A DNA stretch of 64,000 nucleotides from Pseudomonas sp. P7548 (lineage in GTDB: Bacteria > Pseudomonadota > Gammaproteobacteria > Pseudomonadales > Pseudomonadaceae), in assembly GCF_013386585.1 (NCBI RefSeq), contig NZ_JACARO010000042.1, positions 1 through 64,000 on the forward strand. Direction: 5' to 3'. Below are positions 8,826 through 16,605 of the stretch, one piece after another. The translations under genes and the position numbers were made by a program. The notes below the pieces were generated by a model. That model ran no database searches. It was not told the DNA's origin and saw nothing but the letters and a program-made list of their open reading frames with translations. The stretch's first letter is position 1. The number at the start of each line of letters is the position of its first letter.

Positions 8826-10010
8826 TTATTCGCTGCCGTCGTAGTCGCCGATAAAGTCCAGGCGTTGGTCCAGCCACTGCCGGACAATTTCCCGCGCTGC
8901 CCTGCGTGCGTCATCGGCCGACAGCCCGCGCTCTCGCTGCAACCAGGTCGCCGTCACTTGCCGTGCCGGCTCGATGGCGGCCAGGGCTTGCTGACGGGAT
9001 TTTTTTGGCCACAGCGCGTCATCAGTCCAACTGCGTATAGCGGCGGCGGGATCCTGCGCGGGCGCCGCCGGCGTGAGGAAGTCCCGTGGCGATACGGTTG
9101 CCCGAAGCCCCAGTACATTCCACGCGGCATAGCTGGCAAAGCGGATGGTGCCCGTGTTGCCGCTGGCCGTGGAGATGGCCGGGTCGAAAGCGGCGTCCAG
9201 CTGTTTCCAGGGCGTTTGCTTGAACAAGTCACCTTGCGGCGCACACACGGGCGCGAAGGTATCGCGGGTGGAGCCGTACAAAGGCCCGAATGCTGCGTAC
9301 GCATCCGCGCCGTGGCGACTGAACACAAAGCAGTGCACATAGGCGCGCTGGTCACCGAAAAACACGTACTGCGCACGCTCGATCATCATGCGCAGCAGGG
9401 TCAGCATGACCTGGTCGCGGCTGACCTTGGGGTCGTTCTCGAGGTCCTGGTAAATCCCCCAGGGGAAACTGTCGGTCTTGAGCACCGCCAACACCTGCTG
9501 GCGGTTGGCGTCGGCTTCTTCAGCGGTCACCCCGCTGGTGGGTTCGAAACGTTGCAGGTACACCAGCCAGGCCGCAGCCAGCTCACTCGTCGGGTAACCG
9601 CGCAAGCCCTTGGCGGCGTCGGCCGGGCGGTCGGGAATGCTGGCGATGATCGCGTCCAGCTGGGCGGTGTCCGTCTGGGTGAGCGTGCCCACTTCGACCA
9701 CCCGTTGGCTCAACAAGGGTTGCAGGCAGGCGACATCAACGCCGCAGGCATTGCGGGTTTGCAGCCAGGCGCGTTGGCCGTTGCGCAACGCCTCGCGTGG
9801 CGCGCCTTCGAGCTTGGCCATGGCACGCCGGTAGTGTTCGCCCAGCGTGGTGTCGAGGCGACTCAATTCGGCATTGGCGCAGAGTGTCTGCTCGACGGGT
9901 GTGGCGGCTTTCTTGCAATCAAAGGAGGCCGCCCAGGCCGGTGTACCGGCACCCAGCAATACCCCGGCGAGCCACAACAACGAAACGTATTTTTTGACCC
10001 TGCAATCCAT
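8826..10010 (-). CDS. Exported protein with N-terminal LprI/DUF1311 domain
   Basis: 394 residues. A signal peptide ends at 'PAWA'. Residues about 30-105 match the lysozyme-inhibitor LprI N-terminal (DUF1311) domain, with paired cysteines in 'FDCKKAATPVEQTLC' and 'CGVDVACLQPLL' and the 'RLDTTLGEHYRRAM' helix. The remaining 280 residues are a larger unassigned periplasmic domain with further cysteines. DUF1311 proteins are exported, and some inhibit lysozyme. The long C-terminal part makes a simple inhibitor role uncertain. Confidence 0.7.
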   Translation of the reverse strand: MDCRVKKYVSLLWLAGVLLGAGTPAWAASFDCKKAATPVEQTLCANAELSRLDTTLGEHYRRAMAKLEGAPREALRNGQRAWLQTRNACGVDVACLQPLLSQRVVEVGTLTQTDTAQLDAIIASIPDRPADAAKGLRGYPTSELAAAWLVYLQRFEPTSGVTAEEADANRQQVLAVLKTDSFPWGIYQDLENDPKVSRDQVMLTLLRMMIERAQYVFFGDQRAYVHCFVFSRHGADAYAAFGPLYGSTRDTFAPVCAPQGDLFKQTPWKQLDAAFDPAISTASGNTGTIRFASYAAWNVLGLRATVSPRDFLTPAAPAQDPAAAIRSWTDDALWPKKSRQQALAAIEPARQVTATWLQRERGLSADDARRAAREIVRQWLDQRLDFIGDYDGSE

Positions 10011-10066
10011 GGCGATCCTTGAAGATGAGGCGTTGAAGGCGCGTAGTGTGCCGCGCCTGTTGCCGA

Positions 10067-10477
10067 TTACAAAGCCTCATCTCGGGTGGCGTCAAAGCGC
10101 TCCCGCGCTTGGCGAAACGCGTCGGCGTTGTCCACCACCCAACTCCACAGCGGGAACATGTTCACCAACAACTGTGTGCCGAGGGGTGACAGCGCGTATT
10201 CGACCCGGGGCGGTACTTCTGCGAAGTCGTGGCGCAGCACCAGGCCATCGCGTTCCAACTGGCGCAGCGTGCGGGTCAGCATGCGCTGGGTCACGCCTTT
10301 CATGCGCCGGCCGATCTCGGCATGCCGCAACCGGCCGTTCACCCCCAGCACATGCACGATCCCCAGGGACCAGCGGTTGCCGGCATGGGTCAGCAGCTCG
10401 CGCTTGAGGCCGTCATCGTCTGCGCTCAGGGCATCGCAGGCCGCTTGCGAGCGTCGGATGATCTCGTGGTTATCCAT
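10067..10477 (-). CDS. HxlR family transcriptional regulator
   Basis: 136 residues, a stand-alone winged-helix HxlR/MarR-like repressor with 'NRWSLGIVHVLGVNGRLRHAEIGRRMKGVTQRML' features and the wing 'PPRVEYALSPLG'. A single Cys is at residue 14, the position used for thiol sensing in several HxlR proteins (for example HypR). It is divergent from the NmrA-type reductase with about 90 bases between starts, the usual layout for an HxlR regulator and its target oxidoreductase. Regulation by electrophile or redox stress is inference. Confidence 0.9.
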   Translation of the reverse strand: MDNHEIIRRSQAACDALSADDDGLKRELLTHAGNRWSLGIVHVLGVNGRLRHAEIGRRMKGVTQRMLTRTLRQLERDGLVLRHDFAEVPPRVEYALSPLGTQLLVNMFPLWSWVVDNADAFRQARERFDATRDEAL

Positions 10478-10568
10478 GCGGGTCTCCCGGTATCACTGGT
10501 GTGCCTTCTTATGCGTGGCGATGAATTCTGCAAGCATGCCACGACTTTCAACCTCGACGGAGAACCCT

Positions 10569-11483
10569 ATGACCCCTTCTTCCATTCTGGTACTCGGTGC
10601 CGGGGAACTGGGCATGGCTGTGCTGCAAGCGCTGGCCGCTTCGACCGCCTCACACACCACGCGAATAGCGGTAATGCTACGCCCTGCCAGCCTGCAATCG
10701 GCCACCGCCCGGCAGCTGCAAACATTGGGTATCGAGTTGCTCGCCGGCGACTTGCAGAACGACAGCCAAAGCACCCTCGCCGCGCTTTTCGCATCCTTCG
10801 CCACGGTCATCTGTTGCACCGGGTTTGCCGCAGGCCCGGGCACCCAGCGCAAGCTCGCACGGGCGGCCATTGAAGGCGGCGTGCAGCGCTACGTGCCGTG
10901 GCAATTTGGCGTGGACTACGAGGTGATCGGTCGCGGCAGCCCGCAGGATACCTTCGATGAACAACTGGATGTACGCGACCTGCTACGTGGCCAACAAGGC
11001 ACACAGTGGCTGATTATCTCCACCGGGATGTTCACCAGTTTCCTGTTCGAACCGTCCTTCGGCGTGGTCGATTTACCCAACAATACCGTGCATGCCCTGG
11101 GCGATTGGGACACCGCCGTCACCGTCACCACCCCGGAGGATATCGGCCGGCTGACGGCGCAGATCGTGCTGGCGCAACCGCCACTTACCAACCAGGTGGT
11201 GTTCACTGCCGGCGACACCCTGACCTACGGGCAACTGGCCGATACCGTGGACGCGGTGCTGGGCATCACCCTGACCCGCGAGCGTTGGTCGGTGCCGCAT
11301 TTACAGGCGGAACTGGCCGAGACGCCGCACGACAACCTGAAGAAATACCGTGCCGTATTCGCCCAGGGCAACGGCGTGGCCTGGGACCCCGCCGTGACCT
11401 TCAATGCACAGCATCAGATTGCGGTGACAGACGTCGAAAGCTGGATCCGCCAGCACCTCACGGCACCGGCAACCACGCGTTGA
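10569..11483 (+). CDS. NmrA-like NAD(P)-dependent reductase (aromatic alcohol reductase type)
   Basis: 304 residues of the atypical SDR/NmrA family. The nucleotide motif is 'VLGAGELG', and a conserved 'YVPWQFGVDY' and 'FTSFLFEP' follow, as in isoflavone-reductase-like and aromatic alcohol reductase proteins. ATG 10569 is the natural start; the open frame extends far upstream across the divergent hxlR-type gene and is not used. The 3' end overlaps the convergent hypothetical gene by 26 bases. Its control by the neighbouring HxlR regulator is likely; the substrate is unknown. Confidence 0.8.
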   Translation: MTPSSILVLGAGELGMAVLQALAASTASHTTRIAVMLRPASLQSATARQLQTLGIELLAGDLQNDSQSTLAALFASFATVICCTGFAAGPGTQRKLARAAIEGGVQRYVPWQFGVDYEVIGRGSPQDTFDEQLDVRDLLRGQQGTQWLIISTGMFTSFLFEPSFGVVDLPNNTVHALGDWDTAVTVTTPEDIGRLTAQIVLAQPPLTNQVVFTAGDTLTYGQLADTVDAVLGITLTRERWSVPHLQAELAETPHDNLKKYRAVFAQGNGVAWDPAVTFNAQHQIAVTDVESWIRQHLTAPATTR

Positions 11484-12003
11484 ACTCACCCCGGGCCGTC
11501 AACGGGCACCAGGCGAAATCCCCCACGGGCGTCGGCAACGGCTGACGCTCGGCCGCCATCAATGCACCGCCCTTCCAATCGAATACCCGCGTACCTCGCC
11601 AGGCCAGGACCACACCCCGGGCCTGGCTGTCGTCCGTGTTGACCCAGCACGCAGCCGCAGCGGCCATGAACGCTTCGATCGGCTCGTCGTCGATCTGCGT
11701 GCGATAGGCTGAGCCGAGCAGCCAGCGGCAGATATTCAGGTGGTAGGTCCAGTCCAGCGGCGGCTGGTTGCGGTAGGCCCAGGTCATGAAACTGCGGAAC
11801 AGGTTCAGGCCTTCCGGTGGGTCGAGCTTGAGCAACGCAGGGCAGATGTCGAACAAGGTGTGCCAATGGGGCAGCAGGCGTGCATCCAGGTGCACGAAAC
11901 AACGGGAATTGCTCGGGTAGTCAGGCAGAGTCGGTTCTGCGCGCAGGCGACGGGACGCCTTGCTGACCAGGCGGCGAGCGCCGGCAGGCAATACAGGGTT
12001 CAT
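11458..12003 (-). CDS. Conserved hypothetical protein
   Basis: 181 residues without signal peptide or membrane segment. Notable parts are 'RCFVHLDARLLPHWHTLFDICPAL' and 'NICRWLLGSAYRTQIDDEP', with a C-terminal 'LAWRGTRVFDWKGGALMAAER'. I do not recognise a family. ATG 12003 is preferred to GTG 12012 because GAGTG is correctly spaced from it. It overlaps the 3' end of the convergent reductase gene. Confidence 0.6.
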   Translation of the reverse strand: MNPVLPAGARRLVSKASRRLRAEPTLPDYPSNSRCFVHLDARLLPHWHTLFDICPALLKLDPPEGLNLFRSFMTWAYRNQPPLDWTYHLNICRWLLGSAYRTQIDDEPIEAFMAAAAACWVNTDDSQARGVVLAWRGTRVFDWKGGALMAAERQPLPTPVGDFAWCPLTARGEFNAWLPVP

Positions 12004-12065
12004 GGAACGCACTCACAGTCGTGACGATAGAACGCCCCCTGGTCACAGGAGGCCCAAGGCACACG

Positions 12066-12449
12066 TCAGAAAGCGGGAGAAGCGCGGGGGTTGGCCGACG
12101 GCCAGGAATATCGCGGAGGCGCCTTGCTGCGCCGTTCATGGGCCGGGCGTGGGGTTTGCCCAAGGCCGAGCAACCAGGTCAGGCCGATCAGGAACACGAT
12201 GGCGACGGTCACCGCGTTGCACACCGGGCAGGCAAAGTAGTTCGAGATGTTGCTGGACGCCGGGTTACTCAACCCTTTGTCGGAAAGTGGCGCCTGCTTG
12301 CCCTCCACGGAACAGAACGCGCCACCGATCCCGTTGAGCTGCTGGCCCATCATCTGGCCATGCCCCAAACCGCAGACGAACACGTTCATCAGCACGCAGA
12401 AGTACAGGGTCCAGGCGATCAGGGCGCGGTCGGGATGGCTCAATTTCAT
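12066..12449 (-). CDS. DUF2946-type membrane protein linked to copper genes
   Basis: 127 residues. It has an N-terminal transmembrane helix, a Cys/Met/His-containing periplasmic loop ('CGLGHGQMMGQQ', 'GGAFCSVEG'), then 'NYFACPVCNAVTVAIVFLIGL', which gives a CPVC pair and a second helix. This is the layout of DUF2946, a family often encoded beside copper and cytochrome oxidase assembly genes. ATG 12449 is chosen at the first helix; the frame is open further upstream but is not protein-like. It is divergent from the SCO gene. Confidence 0.7.
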   Translation of the reverse strand: MKLSHPDRALIAWTLYFCVLMNVFVCGLGHGQMMGQQLNGIGGAFCSVEGKQAPLSDKGLSNPASSNISNYFACPVCNAVTVAIVFLIGLTWLLGLGQTPRPAHERRSKAPPRYSWPSANPRASPAF

Positions 12450-12629
12450 GGCGGCGACTCTACCACCGAAGCCTCGCAGGGATGAAGCACGACGCGCCCC
12501 TGTGGCAGAACGTCGCAGATTACGTGGGCTGGCCTGGGTTGGTAGACTGTGCGCCCGCATCGTTACTCCTTTCCCAAGCCTGATGTGCAGCTCCAGAGCA
12601 ATGCAGGCGTTTCACAGGATGCACAGTTG

Positions 12630-13238
12630 ATGAGTACGTTATTCACCCGCCGCAAAGTGCTGACCGGTATGGGCCTGTTGGGCCTGGGCAGCCTGCTGGG
12701 CGGCTGTGACTACAGCCCCAAGCTGAACTTCAAGTACGGCAAGGACCTCAGTGACAAGATCATGGGCCGCACCTTCAAGCTCAAGAACACCGACGGCGAG
12801 ACCGTCACCCTGAGTTCGTACCGTGGCCTGATGCCGGTGGTGTTCTTCGGTTTTACCCAATGCCCGGCGGTGTGCCCCACCACCCTGGCGCGTGCCGCCC
12901 AGGCCAAGAAGCTGATGGGCCGCGATGGCGAGATCATGCAGGTGGTGTTCATCACCCTCGACCCCGAACGCGACACCCCGGAAATCCTCGACAAGTACGT
13001 CAAGGCCTTCGACCCCAGCTTCGAAGCGCTGTACGGCACCCCGGAAGAGATCGCCGTGGCCGCCAAGGAATTCGGGATCTTTTATGAAAAGATCCCCGCC
13101 GGCGACACCTACACCCTGTCCCACACCGCCACCAGTTTTGTCTTCGACACCCGTGGCAACCTGCGCCTGGGCCTGCAGGCGTCCCTTACCGCTAAAGAGT
13201 GCGCAGAAGACCTGCTCACCGTCATGGAGGTCTGCTAA
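12630..13238 (+). CDS. SCO1/SenC family lipoprotein (CuA assembly thioredoxin-like)
   Basis: 202 residues. A Tat/Sec-like start 'FTRRKVLTGMG' leads to a lipobox LLGGC (Cys26), so it is membrane-anchored in the periplasm. The copper-binding CPAVC (Cys78, Cys82) and the later conserved His in 'TLSHTATS' are the SCO ligands. SCO proteins deliver copper or reduce thiols for the CuA site of cytochrome c oxidase. It overlaps the downstream PCuAC gene by one base (TAATG), so the two are coupled and probably serve the same copper-insertion pathway. Confidence 0.9.
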   Translation: MSTLFTRRKVLTGMGLLGLGSLLGGCDYSPKLNFKYGKDLSDKIMGRTFKLKNTDGETVTLSSYRGLMPVVFFGFTQCPAVCPTTLARAAQAKKLMGRDGEIMQVVFITLDPERDTPEILDKYVKAFDPSFEALYGTPEEIAVAAKEFGIFYEKIPAGDTYTLSHTATSFVFDTRGNLRLGLQASLTAKECAEDLLTVMEVC

Positions 13239-13705
13239 TGACTGCCGTTCAACACCTCAAGCGCCTGACCCTCGGTCTCACCCTGCTGGGCCTCGCCGCC
13301 CACGCCAGCGCCCAGGTGCTGGTCACCGACGCCTGGGTGCGCGCCACCGTGCCGGGCCAGCCGTCCAGCGGTGCCTTCATGACCGTCACCGCCGATACCG
13401 ACAGCAAGTTGCTGAGCGTAGCCTCGCCAGTGGCCAAGGACGTGCAGATCCATGAGATGAGCATGAAGGACGACGTGATGCGCATGGGCCCGGTGGACTC
13501 GGTTGCCCTGCCCGCCGGCAAGGCGGTCACCCTCGACCCGAATGGCTACCACGTGATGCTGATGGGCCTGACCGGCCAGATCAAAGAAAGCGACCAGGTG
13601 CCGCTGACCCTTACGGTGCAAGACGCCAAGGGCAACAAACAAACGATCGACATCAAGGCCCCCGCCCGCGCCCTCGACGGCATGGACCACAGCAAAATGC
13701 ACTGA
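13238..13705 (+). CDS. PCuAC family periplasmic copper chaperone
   Basis: 155 residues. A signal peptide ends at 'AHASA'. The copper-binding set is visible as 'IHEMSM...VMRMG' and 'YHVMLMGL', matching the H-x-M ... M ... H-x-M arrangement of PCuAC. A short C-terminal tail 'DGMDHSKMH' adds further His and Met residues. PCuAC hands Cu(I) to the SCO/CuA assembly route. Translation is coupled to SCO by the TAATG overlap. Confidence 0.9.
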   Translation: MTAVQHLKRLTLGLTLLGLAAHASAQVLVTDAWVRATVPGQPSSGAFMTVTADTDSKLLSVASPVAKDVQIHEMSMKDDVMRMGPVDSVALPAGKAVTLDPNGYHVMLMGLTGQIKESDQVPLTLTVQDAKGNKQTIDIKAPARALDGMDHSKMH

Positions 13706-13707
13706 CT

Positions 13708-13839
13708 GTAGTGAGCGGGCTTGCCCCGCGCGGCGGCGTATCAGACAGCCCCCAAGCGCCAGGTCGATCGCCGTTTGGTGTGTCAGGTAGGGGTTGGGTG
13801 ACTGATACGCCGCGGCGCGGGGCAAGCCCGCTCACTACA
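13708..13839. repeat. REP/REPIN inverted pair, GTAGTGAGCGGG class
   Basis: Two inverted copies of a roughly 23-base palindromic unit (beginning GTAGTGAGCGGGCTTGCCCC) are separated by about 80 bases. The same unit recurs near 37.4, 42.8, 51.6 and 60.0 kb. It lies between the convergent PCuAC and LysR genes. The outer end of the right copy supplies the TAG stop codon of the LysR gene. Confidence 0.9.
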
Positions 13840-14728
13840 GGTTTGGCTCACGTAAAAAATCGATCAGGGCCCGCAGTTTGCGGCTGACGCGGCGGCGGCT
13901 GGGGTAATACAGGGTGTACCCGGGCAGCGTCGGGCACCAGTCTTCGAACAGGCTCTCCAGTTCGCCTCGCGCAATCAGCGGGTCGATATGCCCGCTGATC
14001 ATGTAGCCGATCCCCAACCCGTCCAGCACGCTTTGCACCAGCGCCGATGAGTCATTGACGATCATCCGCCCGCTCACCGGCAGCAACAGTGTCTCCTGGC
14101 CCCTGGCCAAATCCCAACGCTCCACCACGCCACTCGACGCACGAAAGCCGATGCAGTTGTGCTGCAGCAATTCGCCCGGGTGTTTCGGCGTGCCGTATCG
14201 GGCGAGATAGCCAGGGGACGCGATCACATGCATACGCAACGCCGGCCCGACCTTGACCGCCACCATGTCCTGCTCGACGAAATCCCCAAAACGAATGCCC
14301 GCGTCGAAGCCCAGGCGCACGATGTCGACCAGGGCATTTTCCAGGGTCAGTTCCAGGTCGATCTGCGGGTGGGCTTCAAGAAACGCCGACAACAGCGGTT
14401 GCAGCACCGTCAGGTAGCCGGCGCGGGGCACGTTGAGGCGCAGCAGGCCGGACGGCAAGCCGCTGCTGTCGCCCACCTCCTGGGCCGCTGCCGTCAGTGC
14501 GTTCACGGCCGGCTGCACCTTGGCCAGGAACCCCGCCCCCGCTTCCGTCAGGCTCACGCTGCGGGTGGTGCGGTTGAACAGCGCGACACCCAGGCGCTGT
14601 TCCAGGTTGCGGATCACCTGGCTCACCGCCGAGGGCGACACGCCCAGGCGCACGGCGGCGGCCGAAAAGCTCGCGTGTTCGGCGACACACACAAAGGTCA
14701 CCAGCCCGTCGAGTTGATCCTGGCGCAT
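13835..14728 (-). CDS. LysR family transcriptional regulator
   Basis: 297 residues. The N-terminal LysR helix-turn-helix spans about residues 5-60 ('ASFSAAAVRLGVSPSAVSQVIRNLEQRLG'), followed by a substrate-binding effector domain. ATG 14728 is chosen because the canonical 'MRQDQLDGLVTFV' start lies there. The stop codon TAG lies inside a REP palindrome. The gene is divergent from the exported lyase homologue and may regulate it. Sequence style matches the AphB/CrgA group of LysR proteins; the effector is unknown. Confidence 0.9.
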   Translation of the reverse strand: MRQDQLDGLVTFVCVAEHASFSAAAVRLGVSPSAVSQVIRNLEQRLGVALFNRTTRSVSLTEAGAGFLAKVQPAVNALTAAAQEVGDSSGLPSGLLRLNVPRAGYLTVLQPLLSAFLEAHPQIDLELTLENALVDIVRLGFDAGIRFGDFVEQDMVAVKVGPALRMHVIASPGYLARYGTPKHPGELLQHNCIGFRASSGVVERWDLARGQETLLLPVSGRMIVNDSSALVQSVLDGLGIGYMISGHIDPLIARGELESLFEDWCPTLPGYTLYYPSRRRVSRKLRALIDFLREPNL

Positions 14729-14775
14729 AGGTTGCTCCGCAGAAAAGGCACGGTATAGCACAGGCATTATGAAGA

Positions 14776-14791
14776 TTGGCTTCAAAGCCTT
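14776..14791. promoter_or_regulatory. Dyad in the lysR/lyase divergent promoter
   Basis: A perfect dyad GGCTTCAAAGCC (arms GGCTT and AAGCC) lies in the 198-base gap between the divergent LysR and exported-lyase genes. LysR regulators typically bind interrupted dyads in such gaps. No further promoter element was assigned. Confidence 0.3.
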
Positions 14792-14926
14792 AACGGCATA
14801 CATAAAAGCTCTGCCATCAACACTTACTATATATTTTCAATCTGCAAACAGACCCGATAGCCTGATTCTGCCGCCCTCGCCTGCGCGACAGCGGCCCACA
14901 ATTCCAAAAATAAATCGGGTATCCCT

Positions 14927-16549
14927 GTGAACACATCCCCTCGCGCCCTGAAAAGCCTGCTCCACCTGGCGGTGGCTTTCGCCCTCTTCAACAGTTTCGG
15001 CGCCCAGGCGGCCAATACCGGCGAGCTGCCGTGCGCCACCACCGAACAATGCGCTGCCCAAGCGGCAAAAGTCGGCGCCACCCCCGACAGTTCGCAAACC
15101 GAACACAAAGCCAAGGGCGACCCGACCCAGACCCAGTTCGCCTGGCTGAACCGCATCAACAAAGCCTCGATCGTGATGCTCACCGAAGAAGGCATCGTCA
15201 AGCCCGAGATGGGCCAGAAGATCGCCGGTGGCGTGCGCTACGCCATCGCCCAGGCCGACCAGCCCGGTGGCACGCGCCCGAGTGACGTGCTGCAACTGGA
15301 AAAAATCATGACCGACAAGATCGGCCCGGAAGCCTCGCTGATCCACTCCGGCCGCAGCCGCCAAGACATGCTCGCCACCTACCGCCTGGCCGCCTTGCGC
15401 AGCCAGGTGCTGGCCTACAGCGAAGCGCTCAACGCCACGCGCCTGCGCCTGCTGAACATTGCCGATAAAAACGTCGACACGCTGGTGCCCGCCTACACCA
15501 ATGGCGTGCAGGCCATGCCCATCAGCTATGCGCATTACCTGTTGGCCTTCGAGGCGGCGTTTGACCGCGACGGCCAGCGCATCCGTGAGCTGTACACGCG
15601 CCTGAACAAGAGCCCGATGGGCACGGCGGTGCTGGCGAACTCGGCGTACCCGCTGAACCGCGAACGCCTGGCCGAGCTGCTGGGTTTTGATGGGGTGCGT
15701 GAGAACTCGCTGGATTCGAGCCAAGTGTCGACCTACGACATCCCGATTGAAGCGGCCAACCTGGCCTCGTCCTCGGCGATCCGCGTGGGCGCGATGATCG
15801 GCGACATCCACACCCAGTACCATCAGATCCGCCCGTGGCTGCTGTTGGATGAAGAAGCCACCTACACCAGCAGCGCGATGCCGCAAAAACGCAACCCGGG
15901 CTTGCTGATGCGTGCCCGTGAAAGCGCCTCGGACGTGGTCGGCCTGGCGCAGGCGGTGACCCTGCGTGCCCACAACGTCACCACCGGCATGACCGACTAC
16001 AAGTTCGCCTTCGACTCCCTGGGCGTGTTCCGCTCCACCAAGGAGATGTTCGAAGCCACCGACGCGGTGCTCGACGCGTTGCAGATCAACCCGCAGCGCG
16101 CGCTGGAAGAGCTGGAGTCGGAATGGACCACCTCGATGGAATTGGCCGACACCCTGGAGCGCCAATTCAAGGTGCCGTTCCGCATCGGCCACAGCTTTGC
16201 CTCGCTGATCGTGACCGAAGCCCGCAGCAACGGCACCACGCCGAAAACCTTCCCGTATGCCGATGCGCAGAAGCTGTATAGCCAGGCAGCGGACAAGTAC
16301 AAGTGGACGCCCAACACCTTGCCACTCGATGAGGCCGGTTTCCGCGCGGCGCTGTCGCCGACCACCATGGTGCAGACCCGCAAAGGCACCGGCGGCCCGC
16401 AACCGCAAGAGGTCAAGCGCATGCTGGCGGAGGCGCGCAAGACGCTGGAAGGCGATCAGCAGTGGCTCAAAGAGCGACGTGAAAAGCTGCAGAACGCCGA
16501 AGGCAACCTCGACAAAGCCTTCGACAAACTGGCCAACACCAAAGGCTGA
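14927..16549 (+). CDS. Exported argininosuccinate lyase/fumarase superfamily homologue
   Basis: 540 residues starting at GTG. A signal peptide (about residues 1-28, ending 'FGAQA') predicts periplasmic location, unusual for this superfamily. Two signatures are kept: SGRSRQD (141-147, cf. TGRSRND of argininosuccinate lyase) and the flexible-loop SSAMPQKRNP (315-324) with its catalytic Ser. The second block, normally YTHLQ, reads YTNGVQ (190-195), so the conserved His is missing. A Lys/Glu-rich helical tail of about 50 residues follows the fold. Superfamily enzymes release fumarate; the convergent neighbour is a C4-dicarboxylate-type symporter. The actual substrate is unknown. Confidence 0.75.
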   Translation: MNTSPRALKSLLHLAVAFALFNSFGAQAANTGELPCATTEQCAAQAAKVGATPDSSQTEHKAKGDPTQTQFAWLNRINKASIVMLTEEGIVKPEMGQKIAGGVRYAIAQADQPGGTRPSDVLQLEKIMTDKIGPEASLIHSGRSRQDMLATYRLAALRSQVLAYSEALNATRLRLLNIADKNVDTLVPAYTNGVQAMPISYAHYLLAFEAAFDRDGQRIRELYTRLNKSPMGTAVLANSAYPLNRERLAELLGFDGVRENSLDSSQVSTYDIPIEAANLASSSAIRVGAMIGDIHTQYHQIRPWLLLDEEATYTSSAMPQKRNPGLLMRARESASDVVGLAQAVTLRAHNVTTGMTDYKFAFDSLGVFRSTKEMFEATDAVLDALQINPQRALEELESEWTTSMELADTLERQFKVPFRIGHSFASLIVTEARSNGTTPKTFPYADAQKLYSQAADKYKWTPNTLPLDEAGFRAALSPTTMVQTRKGTGGPQPQEVKRMLAEARKTLEGDQQWLKERREKLQNAEGNLDKAFDKLANTKG

Positions 16550-16564
16550 CACGCGGTTCAACAA

Positions 16565-16588
16565 TGTGGGAGCAAGCCCGCTCCCACA
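16565..16588. repeat. Single short REP-like hairpin, TGTGGGAGC class
   Basis: TGTGGGAGC and GCTCCCACA flank a short loop, making a strong stem between the convergent lyase and symporter genes. It belongs to the second REP class in this window (see about 29.5 and 46.0 kb) and could also act as a bidirectional terminator. Confidence 0.75.
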
Positions 16589-16605
16589 TTTGCTCCGCGT
16601 CGGCC

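Noticed and set aside
8646..10022. A 458-codon plus-strand frame opposite the LprI-domain gene.
   Set aside because: Its composition (Arg/Gly/Ala/His-rich, no motifs) is that of an antisense shadow. The minus strand has a signal peptide and a recognised domain.
13708..13839. An insertion sequence or small transposon formed by the inverted repeats.
   Set aside because: The same short units recur at least four more times, carry no gene and match the Pseudomonas REP pattern.
14837..16564. A 575-codon minus-strand frame covering the exported lyase homologue.
   Set aside because: The plus strand carries superfamily signatures. The minus frame is repetitive in Gly/Val/Arg/His and has no family features.
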